Source: Rhodospirillales bacterium (GTDB taxonomy: Bacteria > Pseudomonadota > Alphaproteobacteria > Geminicoccales > Geminicoccaceae). Taken from it: DNA of 5,185 nucleotides. The notes beneath the pieces were generated by a model that was given only the letters and a program-made list of their open reading frames with translations, was not told the origin of the DNA and searched no databases. This document shows, in pieces, positions 1 to 5,185 of the stretch. Position numbers and translations under genes: made by a program. Location of the stretch: positions 1 to 5,185 of the forward strand of contig SLRI01000489.1 of assembly GCA_007131045.1 (NCBI GenBank), read 5' to 3'. Within the stretch, counting starts at the first letter, position 1. Each line of letters begins with the position of its first letter.

Positions 1-1516
1 GCTCCTCGAGCTCGGTCGAGTAGATCAGCACGCTGCCGCCATCGGCGACGAAGCGCCGGATGACGCCGTAGATCAGCTCCTTGGTGCCGACGTCGACACC
101 ACGGGTCGGGTCGTAGAGGACCAGCTGCTTGGCGCCGGTCAGGAGCACGCGCGCCAGAAGCGCCTTCTGCTGGTTGCCGCCGGAGAGGGCATCGATCGGC
201 CGCCCGAGATAGCCGTTCTGGAGTTCCACTTCGGTGGCCTGCGCGCCCACCCGGCGCTGCTCCTCCTCCCGGTCGATCAGGCCGAGGCGGGTCATCTGGT
301 CGATGACCGAGAGGGAGACGTTCTCGGTGGTGCCGATCCCGCGGAAGATGCCTTCGGACTTGCGGTCTTCGGGCAGGAAGCCGATGCCCATCTTCAGCGC
401 CCGGGCGGGCGAGCGGGGGGCGACGGTGCGGCCGCGCACGGCCATTGTCCCGCGCCGTACGGGCGCCGCACCGGCAAGCATGCGGAACAGCTCGCGCTGA
501 CCTTGACCCTCGAGCGCCGCCACCCCCAGGATCTCGCCCGGGCGGAGGTCGAAACTGACGCCGTCCACTGCGGCACCCGAGAGGTCACGGACGCTGAGGG
601 CGGCCGGCGCCTCTGCGTCCGGCGCGGCCATCGACCGCTGCGCCCGCTCACCTGGCGCCTTGCCGACCATCATGCGGAAAACATCCGCATCGCTGGTCCC
701 GGTCAGCCTGACAGTGTCGATCTTGCTGCCGTTGCGGAGCACCGTGGCCTGGGAGCAGAGACGGCGAACCTCGGCCAGCCGGTGGGTGATGTAGAGTACA
801 GCCGTCCCGGCGCGCGCCACGCGCTCGACCTCATGGAAAAGCCACTCCGGCTGCGCCAGGGCCGCGGTCGGCTCGTCGAGAACGAGGATGCGCGGCCGAT
901 GGCTGAAGGCGCGGACGATCTCGATGCGCTGCCGCTCCGCCAGCGAGAGATCGCCGACCAGGATCTTCGGGTCGATCTCCGCCGCGTTGAATTCGGCGAG
1001 CACGCGTTCCGCCGCCCGGACATTGGCAGCGGCAGCCGCAAGGCCGAGGCGGTCCTTCCGCAGCCGCGGCAGCATCAGATTGTCGGCGACGCTGAGGTTG
1101 GGCAGGAGACTGAGCTCCTGAAAGGCGGTCGACAGGCCGGCCGCCCGGGCTTCCATCAACGACGTCGGCGCGAAGGGGACGCCGGCGATCGCGATGCTGC
1201 CGGCATCCGGCCGCACGATGCCGCTCAGCACCTTCACGAGCGTCGATTTGCCAGCGCCATTCTCGCCGAGCAACGCATGGACCTCGCCGCGCTCGAGGCG
1301 GAGATCCACGCTCCGCAACGCGTGGGTGGCGCCGTACGACTTGCTCAGGCCAATGATGTCGAGGGCGATAGTGCAGGCCTCCGGCCGGACATCGCTACCG
1401 TCGATCGACCGCGCGCGATCTCGGGCACCACTGCTCTCGCCGTCGACGATTGCTGGCGATACCCCGGCCAAATCGATCGATGATCGGTCAACGTCTTCCC
1501 GCAAATTCACCTGCAT
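1..1516 (-). CDS. Sugar-type ABC importer ATP-binding protein (RbsA/MglA-like, two ATPase domains), 3' end cut by window edge
   Basis: This is the cytoplasmic motor subunit of a CUT2-type (ribose/galactose/xylose-like) ABC importer; the real substrate cannot be read from this subunit. The frame is open for 505 codons from an ATG at 1516 to the left edge. The N-terminal ATPase domain has Walker A GENGAGKST (residues 84-92), a Q-loop Gln at 133, signature LSLAERQ (190-196), Walker B ILVLDEP (210-216) and an H-loop His at 245. The C-terminal domain has the degenerate P-loop usual in this family (EGQGQREL, from 336), the family hallmark PEDRKSEGIF (382-391), LSGGNQQK (444-451) and the DPTRGVDVG region (469-477). 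Its Walker B reads LVLYDPTRG instead of the usual LILDEPTRG. In-frame TGA and TAG codons lie just upstream of the ATG and there is no clear Shine-Dalgarno. About 45 residues precede the usual domain start, so a later non-ATG start is possible. Only a short C-terminal piece of a roughly 500-residue family is missing. Permease and binding-protein genes would be expected to the left. Confidence 0.95.
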   Translation of the reverse strand, partial: MQVNLREDVDRSSIDLAGVSPAIVDGESSGARDRARSIDGSDVRPEACTIALDIIGLSKSYGATHALRSVDLRLERGEVHALLGENGAGKSTLVKVLSGIVRPDAGSIAIAGVPFAPTSLMEARAAGLSTAFQELSLLPNLSVADNLMLPRLRKDRLGLAAAAANVRAAERVLAEFNAAEIDPKILVGDLSLAERQRIEIVRAFSHRPRILVLDEPTAALAQPEWLFHEVERVARAGTAVLYITHRLAEVRRLCSQATVLRNGSKIDTVRLTGTSDADVFRMMVGKAPGERAQRSMAAPDAEAPAALSVRDLSGAAVDGVSFDLRPGEILGVAALEGQGQRELFRMLAGAAPVRRGTMAVRGRTVAPRSPARALKMGIGFLPEDRKSEGIFRGIGTTENVSLSVIDQMTRLGLIDREEEQRRVGAQATEVELQNGYLGRPIDALSGGNQQKALLARVLLTGAKQLVLYDPTRGVDVGTKELIYGVIRRFVADGGSVLIYSTELEE

Positions 1517-1958
1517 TATCTATCACTCGCAATTTTCTCAGGAAGCTTCAGTAAATATGACCTTTCCACCGGGATGACCGAGCGCCCCGCGCTTGGCCAT
1601 CAACTCACAGATCGACATTCACAAAAAGAAAGAAACCAGTCAATTTTTATACTGCAGTCCGACAGAGTTTTACTCAACTGTTGTTATGTAAGAAAAAATG
1701 ACAATCGGACGATGTGAGCGCGACGGAAGTTCGCAGGCAGATCGCGAGTCGAATGCGAGCGATGTTCTTTGCCTGTCCGCCGGAATCCTCATTCTTGGAA
1801 TGAATTGCGAGCGGTCGCTCACCCGGAAGATGGGAACAGCGTCGACGGATGTTGTCAGTGTTCTTTACAGAGCCGCAGGGGCCAGCGAGCGCGCGGCCGG
1901 CTTACTATGATACGAGCGCAGGCCACTGGTGCTCGCGGGCGACCACGGCGAGCGGCTG
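1517..1958. other. 442-bp intergenic gap with AT-rich core, probable promoter region of the ABC transporter gene
   Basis: No convincing gene is present. The segment 1600-1700 is markedly AT-rich compared with its surroundings, which fits a promoter for the minus-strand ABC gene. On the minus strand there is a TATAAA (1646-1651) and a TTGAGT (1672-1677), but their 20-bp spacing is too long for a good sigma-70 promoter, so the exact site is unresolved. A short palindrome ACTGCAGT sits at 1651-1658 and GAAGCTTC near 1542-1549; neither is specific enough to name a regulator. A plus-strand reading frame at 1698-1910 (70 codons) has no recognisable domain and no ribosome site, and I do not call it. 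Next to the amidase stop a 6-bp stem (GCTCGC 1931-1936 / GCGAGC 1948-1953) lacks a T-run, so no clear terminator separates the two genes. Confidence 0.5.
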
Positions 1959-3476
1959 CTACAGCTGCTGCCAATCCGTGCTCTGCTCGAAGGCGTGAGC
2001 GGCCTTCAACAGCCGAGCCTCACCCCAATGCCGGCCGATCAGCATGGCGCCCACCGGCAGCCCGTCGACTTGGCCACAGGGGAAGCTGAGCGCGGGATGT
2101 CCGGTGGCGTCGAACAGCGAGGTGTTGGTGTCGATACCGTCCCTAGCGCGCCCGACCGTCACGTCGATGCCGCAGCCGCTCGGCGGCAGGGGCGTGGCGC
2201 AGAACGGCACGGTCGGCATCAACAGGAGGTCGACCTCGGCGAGCGCTTCGTCGTAGGCTTGCCGCAGCCGCGGACGCAGGTTCTGGGCGCGGGCGTAGTA
2301 GGACCGACCGTGATGGCGTCGGACGTGCTCCGTCACCAGGAGGTTGAGCTTGGCGGTGGCCGCGAGCCCTGCCGGGTCGGCCGCGAGGCCGGCCACGATC
2401 TGCTGGTTGAGCTCGGCCATGTAGCGGCCGGCCCAGTTGCTCCCGAGCGCACCGCCGGTGACCAGGAGGTCGGTCGATCCCTCCATGAGAATGATCGCCC
2501 AGATCGGCAACCCGGCCCGGTGCAGCGGGATCGAAAGCTCCGTGACGACGGCACCCAGGGCGGCGAAGCGGTCGGCAGCGGCCCGCACGATCCGGTCGAC
2601 CTCGGCCTCGCTGACCGGATGGCCGAAGCCCTCGCTGACCAGACCGATGCGCATCCCCGCTATGTCGGGTGGCGACAAAGCGCCGACATAGTCGTCGACC
2701 TGGACGTCGCGCTGCCGCGGATCGAGCGGGTCCGGCCCAGCCATCGCCGCAAGGGCCAGGGCGAGATCGGCGACACTGCCGGCGATCGGGCCGCAGTGGT
2801 CGAGCGTCATCTCGATGGGAAAAATACCGGTGTAGGGCACGAGCCCGAAGGTGGGCTTCAGGCCGTACACCCCAGACCAGCTCGCTGGGATGCGCACCGA
2901 GCCGCCTTGGTCGGTGCCGAGTGCTATGTCCGCCTCGCCGAGCGCCACCACCGTGGCCGAGCCGGACGACGAGCCGCCGCTCGAATGACTGGGCAGGCGA
3001 GCATTGCGCACCGGTCCCGAGATGCCGGTATGGCTCGCACCCGAAAGGCACAGATCCTCGCACGCCACCTTGCCGATGATCGTTCCCCCAGCGGCGCGAA
3101 TTCGCTCGACGACAGTGGCGTCGACGGTCGGGACGAAGTCGGCCAAGAGCGGCGAGCCGTTGCGCATCGGCAGCCCCGCCACGCAGATGTTGTCCTTGAT
3201 TGCGACGCGCTTGCCATCGAGCGGCCCGGCAGCGGTGGGCGGCAACTCGGCGCGCCATGTCCATGCATTGTGCCTGTTCTCGTCGGCCGCCGGCGCCTGG
3301 CCACGCCACGCGACTGCCGCAAGGTCCGCAGGTTGCTCCTCCAACGACTCCAGCCCCGCATAGAGCTGTTCGATCTCCTCGAATACAGGCATCAATAACC
3401 TCAGGTCGTCCGTCAAGAATTGCAGCCCGAGTTTTTCGGCGTCTTTTTTGGTATCTTCAAGATTGATTCTGTTCAC
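1959..3476 (-). CDS. Amidase-signature family amidase (nitrile-pathway enantioselective amidase-like, EC 3.5.1.4 type)
   Basis: The predicted cytoplasmic enzyme hydrolyses an amide to a carboxylic acid plus ammonia. It is complete at 505 residues. The amidase-signature triad is visible: Lys94 in VAIKDN, the cis-Ser169 in SSGGSSSGS and nucleophile Ser193 in GTDQGGSVRIP; the 24-residue gap between the serines matches known members. Several stretches resemble Rhodococcus-type enantioselective amidases from memory: GLVPYTGIFPIE (211-222), EGFGHPVSEAEVD (282-294), LLMPTVPF (418-425), and FDATGHPALSFP plus GLPVGAMLIGRH near the C-terminus. This makes it closer to nitrile/amide-utilisation amidases than to GatA. 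The start is GTG; an in-frame TGA lies upstream near 3531 with no ATG between, and the N-terminus lines up with the family, which supports GTG despite a weak ribosome site. The ABC ATPase follows on the same strand after 442 bp. The true substrate is unknown; other amidase-signature specificities remain possible. Confidence 0.93.
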   Translation of the reverse strand: MNRINLEDTKKDAEKLGLQFLTDDLRLLMPVFEEIEQLYAGLESLEEQPADLAAVAWRGQAPAADENRHNAWTWRAELPPTAAGPLDGKRVAIKDNICVAGLPMRNGSPLLADFVPTVDATVVERIRAAGGTIIGKVACEDLCLSGASHTGISGPVRNARLPSHSSGGSSSGSATVVALGEADIALGTDQGGSVRIPASWSGVYGLKPTFGLVPYTGIFPIEMTLDHCGPIAGSVADLALALAAMAGPDPLDPRQRDVQVDDYVGALSPPDIAGMRIGLVSEGFGHPVSEAEVDRIVRAAADRFAALGAVVTELSIPLHRAGLPIWAIILMEGSTDLLVTGGALGSNWAGRYMAELNQQIVAGLAADPAGLAATAKLNLLVTEHVRRHHGRSYYARAQNLRPRLRQAYDEALAEVDLLLMPTVPFCATPLPPSGCGIDVTVGRARDGIDTNTSLFDATGHPALSFPCGQVDGLPVGAMLIGRHWGEARLLKAAHAFEQSTDWQQL

Positions 3477-3499
3477 AGCGGCACCCTGAGGTAGGTAAA

Positions 3500-3534
3500 A
3501 TAAATGTGAAAGCTTAGTCGATCTCGAGAGTCAA
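3500..3534 (-). promoter_or_regulatory. Possible amidase promoter region
   Basis: On the minus strand a good -35 element, TTGACT, occupies 3534-3529, about 53 bp upstream of the amidase GTG. At 17-18 bp downstream only weak -10 matches (TTTCAC or TTCACA) are found, followed by an AT-rich stretch running to about 3496. It is the best promoter candidate in the short gap upstream of the amidase but is not strong; an activator-dependent promoter would fit equally well. Confidence 0.25.
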
Positions 3535-3582
3535 GCGATGGTGAACGGGGCTGCATTGCACACGAGTATTCGCCTCTCATGA

Positions 3583-3819
3583 AGCGGCACTGCGCGCCAA
3601 CGCGATGCGATGCAGGCGACCCGCGGCGTCTATTTCTTCGACGAGTTCGACACCACCGGTGCGCGGCGCGTCGAACAGAATGATGTCGGCGAGATCCGCC
3701 GCGCCCTCAACTCGATCGAGAAAGCTTCACGTCAGGCCGCCGTGGGGACAGGCTCGAGAACCGCCACCAGCGCCGCGCAGGTCGAGAGGCTCGTCGTCGC
3801 GAGCGAGATACCGTTCTGA
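3583..3819 (+). pseudogene. Remnant of an AAA-family ATPase (Walker B segment only)
   Basis: The frame is open from just after a TGA at 3580 to a TGA at 3817-3819. From about 3601 the product reads DAMQATRGVYFFDEFDTTG, followed by ARRVEQNDVGEIRRALNS. This is the Walker B region (hydrophobic residues then DEFD) and following helix of AAA ATPases, in a group often annotated simply as ATP-binding protein. Homology appears to stop after ALNS (about 3716): the next expected block of this family, a helix and a sensor-1 strand of the type IVAATNH, is missing, and the last 34 codons are unrecognised. No Walker A region is found upstream in any frame. About 40 residues of a protein of several hundred therefore survive, so the enzyme cannot function. 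An ATG at 3610 would give 69 codons but has no ribosome site. It lies divergent to the amidase and is probably debris from an insertion or deletion. Confidence 0.65.
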
Positions 3820-3844
3820 CGCTCGGCAACTAAGGGGAAGGAAT

Positions 3845-3867
3845 TCGGGGAGGCAGCGCCTCCCCGA
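3845..3867. terminator. GC-rich hairpin, 10-bp stem with 3-nt loop
   Basis: TCGGGGAGGC (3845-3854) pairs perfectly with GCCTCCCCGA (3858-3867) around the loop AGC. It lies just downstream of the AAA remnant. No T-run follows on either strand, so it is a stable hairpin or a factor-assisted terminator rather than a classical intrinsic terminator. Confidence 0.4.
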
Positions 3868-4082
3868 GCCCCTCCGTTACTCGGCGCCGCGGCGGGGTGG
3901 GCGGGACTCGGTATTTTCGCCGAACGGCAGGCGAAATTCCGGAAAATGGGCCAACGGTTCCGACAGCCATCCCGTCCATCCGCCCAACGCGTTGAACTAA
4001 CCGAGCTTCTTTTTCCATCCTGGCCCCCGAAAAAACCCCCGGCCCCACCCGCCACCACCGTCATCAAGATACCGTGGGGGTC

Positions 4083-4107
4083 GCAGGGGGCGATCATCGC
4101 CCCCTGC
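4083..4107 (+). terminator. Probable rho-independent terminator (perfect 12-bp palindrome with single central base)
   Basis: GCAGGGGGCGAT (4083-4094) is followed by a C and then its exact complement ATCGCCCCCTGC (4096-4107). In practice this folds as a stem of about ten pairs with a small loop. On the plus strand it is followed by TTTCCTCGCTTTTTCG, an interrupted T-tract, which favours termination of rightward transcription. On the minus strand no T-tract follows. It would shield the origin-like region on its right from read-through from the left. Confidence 0.5.
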
Positions 4108-4245
4108 TTTCCTCGCTTTTTCGATTTTCACGCCGCAGCAGCGACGAAAATACCGCCGGTCGGCCGCAACAGCCGGTTCGAGGAGAAAAATCTGCGAATT
4201 TGTACGCCAGAAAATCACCCACACGACGAAAAATTCCGTTTCGCG

Positions 4246-4310
4246 CGCATTAATACGTTTATTTGCCTATAATAAACACTTATGTACAACTGTATGCCTA
4301 CACATGATCT
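4246..4310. other. AT-rich segment beside the repeat region, candidate DNA-unwinding element
   Basis: This is one of the two most AT-rich stretches of the window. It contains GTTTAT (4257-4262) and ATAAAC (4272-4277), a 6-bp inverted repeat, and a perfect TATAAT hexamer at 4268-4273 without a matching -35 on its left. TTATGTACA, beginning near 4280, differs from the DnaA box consensus TTATCCACA at two positions, which is too weak to call a box. An AT-rich block beside iterons is typical of plasmid origins; the unwinding role is inferred. Confidence 0.4.
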
Positions 4311-4330
4311 GCCGAATCGGTGTTCGTCAG

Positions 4331-4389
4331 ATGCGCGATGAACCCGAGAAATGTGTCGTTTCATGCGCCATGAACCCGAGCGGTGCGTC
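4331..4389 (+). repeat. Two 27-bp direct repeats (distal iteron pair)
   Basis: The copies are 4331-4357 and 4363-4389, starting 32 bp apart, close to three helical turns. Consensus: ATGCGCSATGAACCCGAG, then three variable bases, then TGYGTC. Each contains TGAACCCGAG, matching the core of the tandem iterons further right and in the same orientation. The linker plus start of copy 2 (GTCGTTTCATGCGCCAT, 4355-4371) recurs exactly at 4418-4434 in the left arm of the inverted repeat. Confidence 0.85.
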
Positions 4390-4419
4390 ATATATCGACT
4401 CATTTGTCATAATCTACGT

Positions 4420-4460
4420 CGTTTCATGCGCCATAAGCGTTCGTGATGGCGCATGAAACG
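4420..4460. promoter_or_regulatory. Perfect 15-bp inverted repeat, operator-like
   Basis: CGTTTCATGCGCCAT (4420-4434) and ATGGCGCATGAAACG (4446-4460) are exact reverse complements separated by 11 bp. The long loop and absence of a T-run argue against a terminator. The arms share sequence with the neighbouring direct repeats, as expected if one protein binds both. Just to the left, TGTCATAAT (4405-4413) resembles an extended -10 element, so a protein bound here could block a rightward promoter. In iteron plasmids such as R6K and pPS10 the initiator represses its own gene from such an inverted repeat; applying that model here is inference. Confidence 0.7.
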
Positions 4461-4483
4461 GCACATTTCGCCCGATTCGGCTA

Positions 4484-4587
4484 CGAACGAACCGAGGAAA
4501 TCGACTAACGAACCCATCAAAACGACGAACGAACCCGACTCTCGGGCCAACGAACCCGACTTTCGACGAACGAACCCGAGCGTACAG
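4484..4587 (+). repeat. Five tandem iterons, about 21-bp period
   Basis: The units begin at 4484, 4505, 4526, 4547 and 4567. The GAACC cores start at 4489, 4510, 4531, 4552 and 4572, giving spacings of 21, 21, 21 and 20 bp, about two helical turns, so all sites face the same side of the DNA. The best-conserved part is AACGAACCCGA; the first unit lacks one C and the second has CCCAT instead of CCCGA. All units point the same way. This matches the iterons bound by plasmid replication initiators and does not match CRISPR, whose spacers would be longer and unrelated. Confidence 0.85.
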
Positions 4588-4964
4588 CTTGTCGCAGGTG
4601 ATCTAGAAAAGTTTTGTGATTGAATAGCTTGTCGGGCGCGTTGCGGCAACTGTGGAAGTCGGGCCGTGCGGCTTCGATCCCGACCCCTCGAATTGCCGAG
4701 CGACCCCGAATGGTGGCTTGACCGGCGCCTGGTATTAGGATAAAATACACAAACTGGAATGGCGTTGCTCGTCGCCATCGCTCATTTTCAGGCGCTGCTG
4801 CAGACTTCGTGCCGGGCCGGCCTCGGCGTTGCGCTGTTGTCCGGACGCTACCGACACAGCCGGGTTCCCGCCGAGGCGCGTATGCCGAGGCCGGAGAACA
4901 AGCTGGGCACGGTTCGGCTACACCGCGCCCAGGGACACGATCTCGACCGACACTCGCCGGCAAC
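4588..4964. other. Gap without a recognisable gene between iterons and GGDEF gene
   Basis: The left part carries an AT-rich patch (4603-4625) flanked by the 9-bp direct repeat AGCTTGTCG (4586-4594 and 4626-4634), and GTCGGG/CCCGAC (4658-4663 / 4679-4684) as a weak stem. A rightward sigma-70 promoter is listed separately. Frames here are short or unconvincing. One at 4759-5025 (plus strand, 88 codons) contains LLQTSCRAGLGVALLS, which faintly recalls the C-terminal region of LysR-type regulators, but the rest does not follow that family and it runs antisense into the GGDEF gene. Confidence 0.5.
4718..4746 (+). promoter_or_regulatory. Strong sigma-70-like promoter pointing right
   Basis: TTGACC (4718-4723) and TAAAAT (4741-4746) are each one mismatch from consensus and separated by exactly 17 bp. 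An ATG follows at 4759 but has no Shine-Dalgarno, and the frame it opens is not recognisable. Transcription from here would run into the 3' end of the oppositely oriented GGDEF gene. It may be the promoter of a deleted gene or of a small or antisense RNA. Confidence 0.55.
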
Positions 4965-5185
4965 TCAGTCCGCGTGCGCCGGGACTACGACCACACGGTT
5001 GCGGCCGTCGTGCTTGGCGGCATAGAGGGCGGTATCGGCGCGGGCGTACCAGTCGAGGGGGCGTTCGCCCGGGCGCCAGCCGGCGAGGCCGATCGAGAGG
5101 GTGATCCGCTCGCGGCGCTCGGGCTGGCCGCGGACGGTGAGCGGCCGCTGGGCGATCCGCGCGCACAAGCGCAGGGCGATCGCCC
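4965..5185 (-). CDS. C-terminal end of a GGDEF-domain (diguanylate cyclase-type) protein, 5' part outside window
   Basis: GGDEF domains make the second messenger cyclic di-GMP from two GTP and are usually linked to a sensor region. The frame enters from the right edge with no start codon that must be used, and ends with a stop at 4965. The 72 visible residues show the domain's last part: the helix AIALRLCARIAQRPL, the strand ITLSIGLAGW (matching the usual VTxSIGVA), and the closing DWYARADTALYAAKHDGRNRV (ADxALYxAKxxGRNRV), then a ten-residue tail. The GG(D/E)EF active loop and the RxxD inhibitory site lie outside, so activity and domain partners cannot be judged. It converges with the promoter at 4718-4746; no terminator is obvious after its stop. 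Confidence 0.9.
   Translation of the reverse strand, partial: AIALRLCARIAQRPLTVRGQPERRERITLSIGLAGWRPGERPLDWYARADTALYAAKHDGRNRVVVVPAHAD

Larger units (their letters stand above)
3820..4180. other. Non-coding stretch with several inverted repeats
   Basis: No frame on either strand gives a recognisable protein; the open frames here are short and low in complexity. Besides the hairpins listed separately, TTTCGCC (3915-3921) pairs with GGCGAAA (3930-3936) over an 8-nt loop, and GGTATTTTCG (3910-3919) recurs inverted as CGAAAATACC (4145-4154). Poly-C and poly-A blocks near 4020-4050 add to the non-coding look. Confidence 0.6.
4246..4640. other. Putative iteron-type plasmid replication origin (oriV)
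   Basis: AT-rich DNA, a distal iteron pair, a long inverted repeat and a five-unit iteron array lie in order within about 350 bp. This combination is the classic plan of theta-replicating iteron plasmids: initiator sites, initiator operator and melting region. The region has no protein gene. No Rep protein is visible inside the window, and no good DnaA box is seen. The alternative is a binding platform for another regulator or a partition protein; the periodic same-face spacing plus adjacent AT-rich DNA favours replication. Confidence 0.6.

Noticed and set aside
503..1483. Long plus-strand open frame (326 codons)
   Set aside because: It is antisense to the ABC ATPase, whose motifs are unmistakable on the minus strand. 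The product is Arg/Asp/Glu-rich with no domain, typical of an antisense frame in GC-rich DNA.
1698..1910. 70-codon plus-strand frame in the intergenic gap
   Set aside because: No ribosome site, no recognisable domain and no neighbours on that strand.
1929..3398. 489-codon plus-strand open frame
   Set aside because: Entirely antisense to the amidase, which carries a full catalytic triad; the product has no recognisable domain.
3910..4154. Possible MITE bounded by 10-bp inverted repeats GGTATTTTCG / CGAAAATACC
   Set aside because: No target-site duplication flanks the pair and the termini are short; chance or ordinary non-coding repetition is as likely.
4446..4508. 20-codon frame starting in the right arm of the inverted repeat, downstream of an extended -10
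   Set aside because: No Shine-Dalgarno, and it ends inside the iterons; the sequence is fully explained as binding sites.
4484..4587. CRISPR array
   Set aside because: The period is only 21 bp, the repeat core is about 11 bp, and no 30-bp unique spacers or cas genes are present.
4407..4778. Minus-strand open frame of 123 codons with a repeated GSFV-like peptide
   Set aside because: The iteron period of 21 bp is a multiple of three, so any frame through it yields a 7-residue repeat. The periodicity is explained by DNA sites, and the flanks have no protein character.
4759..5025. 88-codon frame with a LysR-like phrase (CRAGLGVALLS)
   Set aside because: Only about 15 residues resemble the family, the rest does not, and its end overlaps the GGDEF gene antisense. 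Not enough for a gene or pseudogene call.

Overview
The window is GC-rich DNA with the codon usage of a high-GC alphaproteobacterium. An Azospirillum/Rhodospirillales- or Rhizobiales-like host is my inference; no marker gene settles it. The left two thirds is ordinary metabolic coding sequence. The right third is gene-poor accessory DNA whose best-supported content is an iteron-type replication origin, so the window may lie on a plasmid or chromid, or on a chromosome carrying an integrated plasmid piece.

Layout. Positions 1-1516 (minus strand) hold nearly all of a two-domain ATPase of a ribose/simple-sugar type ABC importer, running off the left edge. Positions 1517-1958 are a non-coding gap with an AT-rich core, probably the promoter region of that gene. 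Positions 1959-3476 (minus strand, GTG start) hold a complete amidase-signature hydrolase that resembles the Rhodococcus enantioselective amidases of nitrile/amide metabolism. Its Lys-Ser-Ser triad is intact. Around 3583-3819 (plus strand) lies a remnant of an AAA-type ATPase containing only the Walker B neighbourhood. Positions 3820-4180 carry no convincing gene but contain three hairpins, one of which looks like a plus-strand terminator.

Positions 4246-4587 form a composite repeat region: an AT-rich stretch, two 27-bp direct repeats 32 bp apart, a perfect 15-bp inverted repeat, then five tandem iterons with the core CGAACCCGA spaced 21, 21, 21 and 20 bp. This is the architecture of an iteron-controlled plasmid origin with an initiator operator. 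No replication initiator gene is visible in the window. A near-consensus sigma-70 promoter at 4718-4746 points right into sequence with no recognisable gene. The right edge (4965-5185, minus strand) is the C-terminal end of a GGDEF (diguanylate cyclase) domain protein.

Functional links. The amidase and the ABC ATPase share a strand and may belong to one uptake/catabolism locus, but a 442-bp gap with its own AT-rich region suggests separate promoters. The AAA remnant, hairpins, ownerless origin and ownerless promoter between the amidase and the GGDEF gene look like a junction built by insertion and deletion.
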